This document shows, one piece after another, positions 24,430-34,380 of a stretch of 64,000 nt of DNA. This DNA comes from Planctomycetota bacterium (lineage in GTDB: Bacteria; Planctomycetota; UBA8742; UBA2392): positions 1 to 64,000 of the forward strand of contig JACKIE010000015.1 in assembly GCA_020638635.1 (NCBI GenBank). The letters are read 5' to 3'. The position numbers and the translations under genes are program-made. Below the pieces are notes generated by a model. That model had not been told where the DNA came from. It saw only the letters and a list, made by a program, of their open reading frames with translations, and searched no databases. The first letter of the stretch is position 1, and each line of letters starts with the position of its first letter.

Positions 24430-24457
24430 TTGAAGTTGCGACGTGCTGAGCTAGATT
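24430..24457 (+). promoter_or_regulatory. Possible promoter of the Gld-type ABC operon
   Basis: TTGAAG (24430-24435) and TAGATT (24452-24457) are 16 bp apart and 10 bp before the ATG at 24467, which would leave a very short leader. The rest of 24246-24466 shows no gene. Confidence 0.25.
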
Positions 24458-24466
24458 CGCCCCGCG

Positions 24467-25747
24467 ATGATTGAGGTCAAAGGCATCACCAAGTTCTACG
24501 GCGACTTCAAAGCCCTTGATGACGTGTCGTTCCACGTTGACAAGGGCGAAGTGCTGGGCTTTCTCGGCCCCAACGGCGCCGGCAAGTCCACCACCATGAA
24601 GGTGCTGACCACCTACATCAGCGCGAGCGAAGGCACCGCCAGCGTGGGCGGCTACGACGTTCACGTGTTCCCCCACGAAGTACGCAAACGCATCGGCTAC
24701 CTGCCGGAAACCCCGCCGCTCTACGGTGACATGACCGTTGAGGACTACCTCAAGTTCGCCGGCGGCGCGCGCGGCCTGTCCGGTCACAAGCTGAAGGACC
24801 GGCTCGAAGCTGTGGTGGCCGACTGCGGCCTGCGCAACAAGCTGAAGTCGCGCATCGTCGAGCTTTCGAAGGGCTACAAGCAGCGCACCGGCCTGGCACA
24901 GGCGCTGATCCACGACCCGGAAGTGCTGATCCTGGACGAGCCCACTTCAGGCCTCGACCCCATGCAGATCGTCGAGATCCGCAAACTGATCGAGCGTCTG
25001 CGCGCCAACCGCTGCATCATCTTCTCGACCCACATCCTGCAGGAAGCCACGGCCGTGGCCGACCGGCTGGTGATCATCAACGGCGGTAAAAAGGTCGCCG
25101 ACGGCACGGTGGAAGAGCTCTCGGCAATGTACGTGGACGTGCAGTCCGTGCGCCTGCTGGTGAAGGGCGCCGACGCCAAGCTGGCCGAGCCCCTGCGCAA
25201 CCTGGAGGGCGTGCAGGCCGTCGAGATGCAGCAGGGGCCAACGGGTTACGGTCGCTTCCTGCTGCGCGTGGGCGGCGGCGCCTGGGCGATTCGCAGCGCC
25301 TGCGAACACGTGGCCGACCTGGTTGCAAAGAACGGCCTGAAACTGGCCGAGCTGGCGCCCGAACGCCTGACGCTTGAGCAGGTGTTCTTACAACTTTTAC
25401 GGCGCGGCAGCATTGACGCCGGCCCGGAAGCGAAGAAGCCCACGGAGGAGCTGCCCAAGGACGACGAACCGCCGGCCAGGGTTAAAAAGGAAGAAAGCGA
25501 GCCCGCGGTGAAGCTGCCCGCCGATCCGGATTCCACGGCCGCTGCCACGCGCCTGACCGGCGAAGAGACCACGACCGAGCATTACCCGGCCAGCGTTGGC
25601 TCCGAGACAGCCTGGGTTTCGCCGGACAGCAAGGTGGGTGATGCCTCGGTGGAAGACGCCTTCGACACCGTGCAGCCCGAGACCGACACGCGCACCGCGG
25701 GCGACACCGAGTATTCTCCGCGCCTGCCTGACAAGGAGGGCGGATGA
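24467..25747 (+). CDS. ABC transporter ATP-binding protein, GldA-like
   Basis: 426 residues. The ATPase domain (1-about 230) has Walker A (GPNGAGKST near 38), Q-loop (YLPETPPLY), a signature degraded to LSKGYKQRTGLA, and Walker B (VLILDEP) followed by TSGLDP and a switch His (STHILQEA). About 150 extra C-terminal residues are Glu/Asp/Thr-rich and likely disordered. It overlaps the permease by 4 bp and heads a five-gene operon. The Gld-type set (ATPase, ABC-2 permease, GldG-like protein) occurs in many non-gliding bacteria. The exported substrate is unknown. Confidence 0.88.
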   Translation: MIEVKGITKFYGDFKALDDVSFHVDKGEVLGFLGPNGAGKSTTMKVLTTYISASEGTASVGGYDVHVFPHEVRKRIGYLPETPPLYGDMTVEDYLKFAGGARGLSGHKLKDRLEAVVADCGLRNKLKSRIVELSKGYKQRTGLAQALIHDPEVLILDEPTSGLDPMQIVEIRKLIERLRANRCIIFSTHILQEATAVADRLVIINGGKKVADGTVEELSAMYVDVQSVRLLVKGADAKLAEPLRNLEGVQAVEMQQGPTGYGRFLLRVGGGAWAIRSACEHVADLVAKNGLKLAELAPERLTLEQVFLQLLRRGSIDAGPEAKKPTEELPKDDEPPARVKKEESEPAVKLPADPDSTAAATRLTGEETTTEHYPASVGSETAWVSPDSKVGDASVEDAFDTVQPETDTRTAGDTEYSPRLPDKEGG

Positions 25748-26682
25748 TGCGCCCGATCTTCGTGCGTGAGCTGAAGGGCTACTTCGATTCGCCGATGGGG
25801 TTCGGCATCGTGGGCGCGTTCGTGGTAGTGATCATGCTGCTCAGCGTGCTGCTTGACCCGCTGGGCGGCGGCGGCGACTGGTTCGACCGCGGTGAGCTTT
25901 CGATGCGCACGTTCTTCGGCATCTTCCCGTGGGTGGCGGCCGTGGTGGTGCCGGCGGTCAGCATGCGGCTGTGGTCGGAAGACCGCCGCCAGGCGACTTT
26001 CGAGATGCTGATGACCATGCCGATCCCCACCTGGAAGATCGCCTTGGGCAAGTACTTCGCCGGGCTGGTGTTCCTGGCCTGCATGCTGGCGGCGACGGTT
26101 GCCTACCCGCTGATGCTGACGGCGTTCGGTGCGCCTGACTGGGGCCCCGTTGCGGGCGGCTACCTGGCATGCTTCCTGCTGGGCGCTGCGTTCGTGGGCG
26201 TGGGCCTGTTCGTCAGCGGCCTGACGGAAAACCAGGCGCTGGCTTTCTTCATGGCCATGCTGTTGTGCCTGGGCATCGTCGGCGTCGGCGAGCTGCGCGG
26301 CATGATCAGCGAGATGTCGCGCGAAAACCCGCAAGCCGCCCTGGTGCACCTGCTGAGCGTGCCGCTGGTGGGCCTCGGCGTGCTGGCGGCCGTGGTCGGG
26401 CGCGACAAGATTTTAGGCGTGACGGTGGTGGTGCTGGGCTTTGTCGCCAATGTCGCCGTGCACCTTGTAGGCGGCGAAAAGCCGGCCGAAGACAGCGTGC
26501 GCCTGGCCTCGCCGGCGGGTGAGGCGGTGACGGCGGCGCTGGCGCAGATCGCGGTGCTGGAGCATTTCCGTGAAATCGAGCGCGGCGTGGTGAACACCAA
26601 CGGGCTGGTGTTCTTTGCCAGTTACGTGGTGCTGTTCGTGCTGCTGAACGTGTGGAGCCTGGAGTCGAGAAGGTACAGCTGA
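25744..26682 (+). CDS. ABC-2 type permease, GldF-like
   Basis: 312 residues with at least six membrane segments (such as GFGIVGAFVVVIMLLSVLL, FLACMLAATVAYPLMLTAF and FFASYVVLFVLLNVW). An ABC-2 permease core is visible in the middle (EDRRQATFEMLMTMPIPTWK). Start ATG overlaps the ATPase stop. The two probably form the core exporter with the GldG-like protein. It ends 7 bp before an inverted repeat that separates it from the next gene. Confidence 0.85.
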   Translation: MMRPIFVRELKGYFDSPMGFGIVGAFVVVIMLLSVLLDPLGGGGDWFDRGELSMRTFFGIFPWVAAVVVPAVSMRLWSEDRRQATFEMLMTMPIPTWKIALGKYFAGLVFLACMLAATVAYPLMLTAFGAPDWGPVAGGYLACFLLGAAFVGVGLFVSGLTENQALAFFMAMLLCLGIVGVGELRGMISEMSRENPQAALVHLLSVPLVGLGVLAAVVGRDKILGVTVVVLGFVANVAVHLVGGEKPAEDSVRLASPAGEAVTAALAQIAVLEHFREIERGVVNTNGLVFFASYVVLFVLLNVWSLESRRYS

Positions 26683-26688
26683 AGAACG

Positions 26689-26796
26689 GCAGGTTGTAGG
26701 TAACAGGTTGTAGGTTGTGGGTCTTTCAGGAGGAAGTGCGGTAGGAGAAGGAAGTCAGGTTGGGGTGTCCCCTACAACCTGAAACCTACCACCTGC
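26689..26796. repeat. Inverted repeat made of degenerate AGGTTGTAGG words
   Basis: Left arm 26689-26714 and right arm 26771-26796, 26 bp each, match with three mismatches when one is reversed. Each arm is itself built of near-repeated units (AGGTTGTAGG, ACAGGTTGTAGG). The 56-bp centre has no gene. It falls between the permease and the GldG-like gene. Confidence 0.75.
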
Positions 26797-26801
26797 TTCT
26801 C

Positions 26802-29141
26802 ATGGTCAACCGCAAGCGCAACTATACGCTTCACTTCTACCTGATGGCGGTGCTGGTCACCGTTGCGCTGGGCGCGTTCAATTACCTGGCCATGGAGTTC
26901 CGCGCGCGCCTTGACCTTACGGCCGACCAGCGCTTCACGCTCAGTGAAGGCACGCGGCGCCTGTTCGAGAAACTGACCGAGCCGATCACCGTCACCTACT
27001 ACGTTGACGAGGAACCGCCGGCCAAGCGCATCAACCTGGAGCGCGACGTGCGCGACAAGCTGGAGGAGCTGGCGGTCAGCTCGGGCGGCAAGCTGCAGTA
27101 CCGGGTTGAGCGCATCAGCAACGACCAGGTCGCCGAGAGGCGCAAGGAACTGCAGGACAAGGGCATCGAGTCCACAGTGGACGTGCAGACCAGCGGCAGC
27201 GATGAGCGCGCTGAAGTACGCGGCTTGCAGGGCTATTTCAGCAGCCTGGAGATCAAGTACGGCACCAACGAGCCCAAGGTGATCAACGGCGTGGTGAACC
27301 TGGTGGACAAGGCCGACGAGGCCCGCGAGCACCGGGTGGACACGCTCGAATTTGACATTGCCTACACGGTGCTGACCATGCGCAACGAAACCAGGCGCCC
27401 TGGTTTTGAAAGACTGATCAGACGATTTGACGGGCAGCTGCAATTGGCCCTGTTCGTCACCAGGGACATGCCGGACGAACTGGCTGCTACCAAGCTGAAG
27501 GTTGAGCAAGGTGTTGACAAGACCGTCAAGGCTTGCGGCGGGCGTGTGCAGTTCGTCAAGCGCGAGATCAGCCATGAAACTCTGAACGCGCTTGCCCAGG
27601 ACAATCCCTTCGTCGAAGGAGATCGCCGTGGCGTCCGCATTGCACCCTTCGCGCAGGGAGGGCGCCTTATGCAGGTTCAAACGGACCAGGGCGTACAGTT
27701 GCTGCCGTCGGAAATCTACACCGCCTGTGTATACATTCGATTCAACACCGGCGATGGCTTGCGGGAGTTGGTGGTTGGCGACTTCAACGAAGACAAGGAT
27801 GCCTCGGCCGTGGACACCCGGATCCAGGACAGTGTCTGGGAGATGTTTCGTCCGCATACGCGACTTGGGTTCATTCTGCCGCCGGCGGACCCGCGGCTGC
27901 AGGACCCCCGCAACCCGCCGCCGCCCGGCCAGCCGCCCCGTAACGGTTACTCGCCGCTCTGGAGCTACATCCAGAACGCCTTTGAGTACGAGACGGTGTG
28001 GGTAGATCTGCAGACCGAAAAGCGGGTTCCGCGCGACCTGGCTTGTCTGGTCGTCACGGAGCCCAATCGTCTCAGTGAGCGCGAACTGTACGAGATCGAG
28101 CGCTACCTAAATGAAGGCGGCAACGTGGTGATGCTGGTCCAGGGCTGGAGTGCGGATCTGGATTTCTCGATGTCCCCGATTTCCCCCGACAGCGTCAGGC
28201 TGCGCAAAGAGCCCCTGGAGCCGGCCTTCGAGGAGTGGGCCAAACACCTGGGCATCGAGTTCGGCCAGGACCTGCTGCTGCGCCCCAACGGCAAGCTGCA
28301 GCCATACATGATCCGTCAGGACCGCCGCGGCCAATACCTCGAGCTGGTGCCAGGCCCCGTGCGCCTGGCGCCTTTGATCGAGCCCGGTGACCTGAACTCC
28401 ACCAGTGTGTTCACCCGCGGCCTTGCGGCCATGCCCCTGCCGCTGGTGGTCGAAAGCAAGATCGACGCCGAGCGCATCCGCAATCTTGGCCTGGAGCAGA
28501 CCGAGTTGGTCACGCTGAAGGACGACATCTACCGCTTCATCCCCGCCAACCCCGTGGCGCCGGAGATTCCGCTCAAGTTCAACCTGAACTCGCCCGCCGA
28601 AGTCGAGCGCGACCCGGCCGCCACGCCCGGCAAGGGCATCCTGGCCCAGAAGCTGGACCACGACGCCCGGGTGGCGACACTGTTCAGCGGCAAGTTCCCC
28701 AGCTTCTGGGTTGACGAAAAGCGCAAGGTGCCGGGTTGGAGCGGCGACCCCGAAGACAATGACGCCCAGCCGGTGCTGAACCCGCGCGAGGGCAAGTTGC
28801 TGGTCGTGACCACCGCGGCAACGCTGAACGTGAACTACTTGCGCGGATTCCCGCAGGACGAAATCGAGCCGGTGGTGATCAATCGCGGCATCACCTTCTA
28901 CCGCAACATGGCGGAAGCGTTCATCTACGGCGACGACCTGGTCAGCCTTCGCGCGCGCACGGGCGTGGCGCCGCGCATCGTGGGGCCGGTCACCCAGGCC
29001 GACCGCACCCTGTGGTTCATGGTCTGCATCGCGGGTGTGCCGCTGCTGCTGATGGCGCTGGCGGGAGTGCGCAGCTTCGCCCGCACCCGCGCCCGGGAAG
29101 AATACGAAATCGCACTCGGCATCAGGGACTCAGAAAAGTGA
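26802..29141 (+). CDS. GldG-like ABC transporter auxiliary protein
   Basis: 779 residues from the ATG at 26802, directly upstream of a membrane segment (HFYLMAVLVTVALGAFNYL). The upstream open frame runs through the inverted repeat and is unlikely to be used. Residues about 40-700 are a large extracytoplasmic domain of the ABC_transp_aux/GldG type, with a C-terminal membrane helix near 735-755 (TLWFMVCIAGVPLLLMALAG). Such subunits pair with GldA/GldF-type ATPase and permease. Sugar-like DUF4350-type folds are related. Its partner DUF4340 protein follows. Confidence 0.82.
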   Translation: MVNRKRNYTLHFYLMAVLVTVALGAFNYLAMEFRARLDLTADQRFTLSEGTRRLFEKLTEPITVTYYVDEEPPAKRINLERDVRDKLEELAVSSGGKLQYRVERISNDQVAERRKELQDKGIESTVDVQTSGSDERAEVRGLQGYFSSLEIKYGTNEPKVINGVVNLVDKADEAREHRVDTLEFDIAYTVLTMRNETRRPGFERLIRRFDGQLQLALFVTRDMPDELAATKLKVEQGVDKTVKACGGRVQFVKREISHETLNALAQDNPFVEGDRRGVRIAPFAQGGRLMQVQTDQGVQLLPSEIYTACVYIRFNTGDGLRELVVGDFNEDKDASAVDTRIQDSVWEMFRPHTRLGFILPPADPRLQDPRNPPPPGQPPRNGYSPLWSYIQNAFEYETVWVDLQTEKRVPRDLACLVVTEPNRLSERELYEIERYLNEGGNVVMLVQGWSADLDFSMSPISPDSVRLRKEPLEPAFEEWAKHLGIEFGQDLLLRPNGKLQPYMIRQDRRGQYLELVPGPVRLAPLIEPGDLNSTSVFTRGLAAMPLPLVVESKIDAERIRNLGLEQTELVTLKDDIYRFIPANPVAPEIPLKFNLNSPAEVERDPAATPGKGILAQKLDHDARVATLFSGKFPSFWVDEKRKVPGWSGDPEDNDAQPVLNPREGKLLVVTTAATLNVNYLRGFPQDEIEPVVINRGITFYRNMAEAFIYGDDLVSLRARTGVAPRIVGPVTQADRTLWFMVCIAGVPLLLMALAGVRSFARTRAREEYEIALGIRDSEK

Positions 29142-29174
29142 ACAGGAGCCGCAAGCGCGCGGCCGGAAGCTGAA

Positions 29175-31571
29175 ATGGCTGACGAATCAAAATCCGAAAC
29201 CAGCGCCGCGCGTTTCACGCCCGACGAGGTGATCGCCAAGCAGCGCAACAAGCAGCTGATGATCATCTCCGGGATCATCGTGGTGCTGGCGGGGCTGGTC
29301 GCGCTCACGCGCTCCACCCATGAAACCGAGTCGCCGCTCAAGGAAGAGACCCTGGTGGGCGGCACCCGCGACGAGCCCGCCTTAAAAAAGGCCGACGTCA
29401 AGCGCGTCCAGGTCTGGAAAGGTCCCCAGGGCGACAAATTCGAGCTGGCCCGCGACGGTGAAGAGTGGCGGGTGCCCGCCCGCTTCAACGCGCCCGCCGA
29501 CAAGGCCGACGTCGAGTCGTTGCTTACCCGCGTTTTCGACGCCGGTCGCCTCAACCGCCCCAGCACCACCACCGCAGCCCAGTACTTGAACTACAGCCTG
29601 AACGACGAAGACGCCGTGCACCTGCGCCTGGCCGGCGATTCCGACCGCGAGCTGCTGCACATCCTGATCGGTCGCGCCGAGGGCGGCTCGCGCGATTTCG
29701 TGCGCCTGGCCGGCGAAGGCGCGCCTGAAGGCATCTTCGAGCTGACCGGCGCGGGCGGCAGCTTCGACACTCTGTACTCGGCGCTGAAGCTCGATGCCGA
29801 AGGCAAACCCCAGCCCGGCCGCTGGGTCAGCACCAGCGGCTTCGAGCCGATGCCCTACACGGCCGTGGCCCGGCAGCTGACGATCCGCGACGGCGAGCAG
29901 GCCATGACCTTCGCCCGCAAGCCGGGCAGCGACGAGACCGCCGACGAATGGCAGCTGACCTCGCCGCGGAAGGGCGAGGCCGACGGCGCCGCCGTGCGCG
30001 GCGTGATCGACGCGCTGATGAACTACCACGCCGAGGACATCGCCGGCCGCGACACCGAAGCCGGCAAGTTCGGCTTGGTGCCGTCCGACAAGCAGGTCAC
30101 CATCCTGTACACCGAAGGCGAGCAGCAGAACACCGCGCAGTTGTACTTCGGCAGGAAGGAAGGCGGCCGTGTGGCGGTGATGCTGAAGACCGCCAACAAG
30201 GGCGAATTCATCTACTGGGCGGGAGATTTCGTCCTGAGCCGCGTGTTCCGCTCCACGCCCGAGTTCATGCGCAAGGTGCGCCTGAACCTGATCCCGGATG
30301 GCGTGAACCCGGACAGCCTGACCGTGCAGGAGGGCGACCAGACGGTGAAGCTGGTGCGCGAATCCGTGGGTGCCACCGTGAGCTGGAAGCTCGAGCAGCC
30401 CCTCAAGCTCGATGCCGACCGCATGGCGGTCTCCAACCTGCTGACCAGCCTCAACACGATGCAGGGCTACCCGGTCAGCGACAGTGTGGACCGCAACGCC
30501 CTGGGCGTAGGTCCCGGGCTTTCGAAGCGGGTGATCACCGCGCTCTACCCGGACAAAAAGGAAGGCGACCAGGACGGCGACGATACTCCCGACCAGCCCG
30601 GAGAAGAAAAGACGGTGGACGAGCAGCCCAAGGAAAAGCCCGCCGAGACCGGCCCGAAGCTGAAAACAGCCGTGTTGTATTTCGGAATCACGCAGCAGGG
30701 GGAAGTTCCCGTGCTGCGCGTGGTGGACGGCGTCGAGCAACTGTACTGGATAAAGGCGGATACGGCGGCGGGGCTGTTCCAGCCGGCGGCGGAGTATGTC
30801 AAGCCCGATGAACTCAACCTGCTCAAGCCGGGCCTGAAGTTGACGGATGTACGCGTGGTCAACGGGGAAGCTGTTCTGCAGCTGCTGCAGAAAGAGCAAC
30901 CCGGCGGCCAGATGGAGTGGAGCATCGTGCAGCCCTGGGACGAAGTGGCGGACCAGCAGCAAGCGGACGCCCTGGTGCGCGCGCTTTCACGTCTGCAAGG
31001 CGCGAAACTGGCCGAACCCCTTGACAAGCAAGCCCGCGAACTCGGCGATGGGCTGTCGAAGCGCCAGCTGGAACTGCGGCTCGGCGGAGGAGGCGAGCCG
31101 CAGACTGTCGGTCTGTACGTCGGCAACGGCCAACACGGCCTGGTTGCAGCGCTGCTCAGGCGCGCTGACGGCACGGAAGAGTACTGGCTGCTGAAGTCCG
31201 GCGACTTGTTCCAGTTGTTCGTTTCACCCGCCGACTACCGTGTCCTGGGTATGTTCAGCGGCAAGGTGCGGCACATCCTCGTGTCGTGGAAGGGAAAAGC
31301 ACCCGGCGTCGGGCTCAAGGATGCGGAACGCAGCGAGACCCAGGCCCGCGAGCTGGCAGACAGTATCCTCAAGCGCGCCCAGGGTGGAGAAGACTTCATC
31401 GAGTTGCAGAAGCAATTCAACGAAGACGGCGACGCCACGGCCGTTTATGATGTCGGTCCGACCGAACAACTGGTGAAGCCGTTCCTTCGGCTTTCCAGCC
31501 AGCTGAAGGTCGGTGAGGTCGGCGTGGTGGAGTCCCAGTTCGGCTTGCACGTCATCAAGCGGATCGAGTAA
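29175..31571 (+). CDS. DUF4340 protein fused to a parvulin-like PPIase domain
   Basis: 798 residues. A single N-terminal membrane helix (QLMIISGIIVVLAGLVAL) is followed by DUF4340-type repeats (EEWRVPARFNAPADKADVES and similar blocks near 90, 270 and 400), the usual companions of GldG-like proteins. The last about 110 residues (VRHILVSWKGKAPGVGL, then a segment ending QFGLHVIKRIE) are a parvulin/PpiC-type domain, matching H-I-L-V and G-LHVIK signatures. The fusion suggests a folding step for the exported substrate or the complex. It follows the GldG-like gene by 33 bp. Confidence 0.82.
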   Translation: MADESKSETSAARFTPDEVIAKQRNKQLMIISGIIVVLAGLVALTRSTHETESPLKEETLVGGTRDEPALKKADVKRVQVWKGPQGDKFELARDGEEWRVPARFNAPADKADVESLLTRVFDAGRLNRPSTTTAAQYLNYSLNDEDAVHLRLAGDSDRELLHILIGRAEGGSRDFVRLAGEGAPEGIFELTGAGGSFDTLYSALKLDAEGKPQPGRWVSTSGFEPMPYTAVARQLTIRDGEQAMTFARKPGSDETADEWQLTSPRKGEADGAAVRGVIDALMNYHAEDIAGRDTEAGKFGLVPSDKQVTILYTEGEQQNTAQLYFGRKEGGRVAVMLKTANKGEFIYWAGDFVLSRVFRSTPEFMRKVRLNLIPDGVNPDSLTVQEGDQTVKLVRESVGATVSWKLEQPLKLDADRMAVSNLLTSLNTMQGYPVSDSVDRNALGVGPGLSKRVITALYPDKKEGDQDGDDTPDQPGEEKTVDEQPKEKPAETGPKLKTAVLYFGITQQGEVPVLRVVDGVEQLYWIKADTAAGLFQPAAEYVKPDELNLLKPGLKLTDVRVVNGEAVLQLLQKEQPGGQMEWSIVQPWDEVADQQQADALVRALSRLQGAKLAEPLDKQARELGDGLSKRQLELRLGGGGEPQTVGLYVGNGQHGLVAALLRRADGTEEYWLLKSGDLFQLFVSPADYRVLGMFSGKVRHILVSWKGKAPGVGLKDAERSETQARELADSILKRAQGGEDFIELQKQFNEDGDATAVYDVGPTEQLVKPFLRLSSQLKVGEVGVVESQFGLHVIKRIE

Positions 31572-31584
31572 CCCCGAGTATTCC

Positions 31585-33540
31585 ATGGAAGCAACCGAAG
31601 CACCCGGGTTCTTCAAGCGACTGTTCCTGAATCCGCTGGCGGTACGCGAGCTGCGTGTGGCGTGCCGCAGCTGGAAGCTTGTCATCATCCTGACCGCATA
31701 TCTGTTGATCCAGGGCGCGATCCTGGCCATCTGGCTCTACGTGCAGTCCAACAGCAAGGGCATGTACGAAGACCCCACCTCGATCGGTAGCGGTCTGTTC
31801 ACCGTCTTGTCGGCCGTGCTGGTGGTGGTTGTCATGCTGGTGTTCCCCGCGTTTTCGAGTACGGCGATCGCCAGCGAGCACGAACGCAAGTCGTTTGACT
31901 TGCTGCTGCTCACGCCCTTGAGCCCGTGGGAAATCGCGATCGGCAAGTTCATCGCGGCCGCCCTGCAGGCCAGCATCTTCCTGGTCGCCACGGTGCCCCT
32001 GTTCGCCATCGCCAATCTATTCGGCGGCATCGACCCCGGCGTGTTCTTTTTCACGTTGTGGGTGCTGATCCTGCTTTCGCTGCTGATCAGCTTCGTGGGC
32101 GTTTACGCCTCCAGCCTGGTGAAGAAGGCCATCCCGGCCGTGCTGGTAACGTACCTGTTCGCGTTCGTGCTCGGCTTCCTGATGCTGCTCGTGTTCATCA
32201 CCTTGCAGGTGTTGGCGGCTTTTGTGGGTCCCGCATTTCCGCTGGTCTCGTTCTTCATGTCGCCGACGCTTGACGAAGGCATCTACTACCTGGTCTCCCT
32301 GACGGTGACCTGCGCGATGTACTGCACGTTCCTGTTCATCTCAACTACGAACCGCCTCAAACCGACTTCGCACAACAAGAGCACCGCCCTGCGTCTGTTC
32401 TGGAGCGTGGCGGTGTTGGTGGTGCCGGCGCAGATCGCCTGCTACTTCATGATTGCCCGCCTGCCCTCCCACAATGCGGCGTTCGGCACGCTGGTGGTGG
32501 GTGCGGTTTACATGGCCCTGCTGCTCTCCGTGCCCACACTGACCGCGCCCGCCGAGGCACCGGTTCCCAGCCGCAGGGTGCGCCGCGAAATGGAAAAGCT
32601 GCCTGCCGGCCTGATGAGCGGCGGCGGTAAACTCTTCTTTCCCGGGGGCGACCGAGGTGCGCTGCATTCGGCGATCATCTCGGTCGTGGCGATGGCGCTG
32701 TTGGTGGTCGCGGCGTGGTTCTGCTACCACGAACTCGAGGCCCGCGCGGAGGACGACAAAGCGGCCCTGCTGCAGGACTACGAGCAGGCCATGGGCGAGG
32801 ATAACAGCAGCATGCTGCCGGGCACGATGGGCATCTCGAGGACGCGCATCGAGGCCGCCATGATGCCTGAGTCCGAGTTGAAGGAACTGGTCGCTACATT
32901 CCGCGCTGCCGAGTACAAAGGTTTCATTGCATTCACCCTGGTGCTGGTGCTGACCCTGCTGCTGCTGGGACAGATCACATGGCGCCTCACGCTCAGCGGA
33001 ATTTCAAAGTCGCTTTCCGGTGTGCTGGCCGGGCTGCTGCTGGCGGTGCTGCTGATCGTGCCGTACATCGCACAGACTATCGGCGGCTCGAGCGCGGAGA
33101 TGGAGGAGCAGAAAGTCGCCCAGTTGTCACCGATTCAGGCCTCCATCAACGCCGTCGCGTGGGGTACACAGCAGGGGCGTTCGGCGATCCGGGAGGGAGA
33201 CATTGCATTGCGGCTGCAGAATCGCGCTGACGCCCTGCAGTGGCGTTGGGCGACTTACTGCGCGGTTGCCGGTGTGCTGACCGTCGGCTTGCTGGGAATG
33301 AACCTGGCCAGCCGCAAGAAGATTCTCGAACGCATCCGCAAGCTTAACGAAGCAGGAGCCCAGGCCCCAGAGCCCGTGCAGGCTACGCAGGAGCAGGTGG
33401 CGCAGGCCATCGCCGCGGTTACGGCCCCCGAGCCGCAACCGATGGCGCCGTCGGTGATGCAGCCCATGACTACGGAGCCACCCCAGGCTCCGCTTGACGA
33501 CCTTCCCGAGTTTGACGACCTGGCCGCGGACGAGAAATAG
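31585..33540 (+). CDS. ABC-2 type permease, second membrane component
   Basis: 651 residues from ATG 31585, 13 bp after the previous stop. An ABC-2 core covers residues about 15-240 with several helices (LVIILTAYLLIQGAILAIWL) and the conserved block EHERKSFDLLLLTPLSPWEI. A second membrane region sits around 360-500, followed by a Pro/Glu-rich tail. It closes the operon with the ATPase, GldF-like, GldG-like and DUF4340 proteins. Having two different ABC-2 permeases in one operon suggests a heterodimer or an accessory channel. Confidence 0.85.
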   Translation: MEATEAPGFFKRLFLNPLAVRELRVACRSWKLVIILTAYLLIQGAILAIWLYVQSNSKGMYEDPTSIGSGLFTVLSAVLVVVVMLVFPAFSSTAIASEHERKSFDLLLLTPLSPWEIAIGKFIAAALQASIFLVATVPLFAIANLFGGIDPGVFFFTLWVLILLSLLISFVGVYASSLVKKAIPAVLVTYLFAFVLGFLMLLVFITLQVLAAFVGPAFPLVSFFMSPTLDEGIYYLVSLTVTCAMYCTFLFISTTNRLKPTSHNKSTALRLFWSVAVLVVPAQIACYFMIARLPSHNAAFGTLVVGAVYMALLLSVPTLTAPAEAPVPSRRVRREMEKLPAGLMSGGGKLFFPGGDRGALHSAIISVVAMALLVVAAWFCYHELEARAEDDKAALLQDYEQAMGEDNSSMLPGTMGISRTRIEAAMMPESELKELVATFRAAEYKGFIAFTLVLVLTLLLLGQITWRLTLSGISKSLSGVLAGLLLAVLLIVPYIAQTIGGSSAEMEEQKVAQLSPIQASINAVAWGTQQGRSAIREGDIALRLQNRADALQWRWATYCAVAGVLTVGLLGMNLASRKKILERIRKLNEAGAQAPEPVQATQEQVAQAIAAVTAPEPQPMAPSVMQPMTTEPPQAPLDDLPEFDDLAADEK

Positions 33541-33543
33541 CGA

Positions 33544-34224
33544 CTACTCCCCGGGATGCTGAACGACTTCCAGCGAACCGCTTTGGGGATTGATGTAGAT
33601 ATCGTAGACGTCGCCCTCTTCACAGGGCTCCCGCACTTCCCATTGCTGGGGTTTGCGCAGGAACAACGTCGCGCCGGCCGTACGCGGCAATACGTCCGGC
33701 TCAAGCGTCGTGTTCTCCGGCGTGCTGCCGTCACCGTAGCCACCGAGACTGACGAACTGGTAGAAGCCGCCCTCGCCCAACCAGGTCCAGGCGCTGCGCC
33801 ACTCGGTCACTTCGACGATCAGTTCGAACTGGTGCCCCGAGGTCAGCACAGGCCTGCGTTGGCCGGAGAGCCGTCGCCCGGCGCGGTCCACAGGGTAAAA
33901 CAGGAGGTTCAGCTGGCCGGTTTCCTCGTCGAGTTTGCCGATCTCGATCTCGGCGATTTTCTGGCGTTCTCGTGGTTGAACCTGGAGGCCGGAAGTAAGC
34001 ACCGAGAGCACCAGCGCTTCGATGGCCATCCAGATCACGATCAAGCCGATGCCCAGCAGTCCGAAGTCGATGATGGGCTCGACGCGCGACGTGTCTACGT
34101 CCTCGCGGCGGCGGGTTTTCATCCAGTACCAGACGCGCTGCGCCACGAAGGAAACCAGGAACACGCCCAGCACGCAGGCGATGACCGCAAAGGCTTTGAG
34201 ACGAAAGTTTGGGTCCCCTTCCAT
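33544..34224 (-). CDS. Two-helix membrane protein with extracytoplasmic beta domain
   Basis: 226 residues from ATG 34224. Two membrane helices (AFAVIACVLGVFLVSFVA, then LLGIGLIVIWMAIEALVLSVL) lead to a C-terminal beta-rich domain (residues about 85-226). This domain ends in the segment VYDIYINPQSGSLEVVQHPG. It is convergent with the ABC operon with only 3 bp between stops. I recognise no family. The upstream in-frame extension is cytoplasmic-like and lacks a good SD, so I use 34224. Confidence 0.7.
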   Translation of the reverse strand: MEGDPNFRLKAFAVIACVLGVFLVSFVAQRVWYWMKTRRREDVDTSRVEPIIDFGLLGIGLIVIWMAIEALVLSVLTSGLQVQPRERQKIAEIEIGKLDEETGQLNLLFYPVDRAGRRLSGQRRPVLTSGHQFELIVEVTEWRSAWTWLGEGGFYQFVSLGGYGDGSTPENTTLEPDVLPRTAGATLFLRKPQQWEVREPCEEGDVYDIYINPQSGSLEVVQHPGE

Positions 34225-34380
34225 ACCCCGATTATGGCCCGGGGAAGGCAGGCACGTCAAAGCCCGGCTCAGCCCTCACGGCAGGCGGACTTCCGATCAG
34301 CTCCACCGGCGGAAGTGACAGGGTGGTGCCCGACGGAACACGGATTCGTTGCCGCCGATGTTCGGGTTCCGGAATGTACA

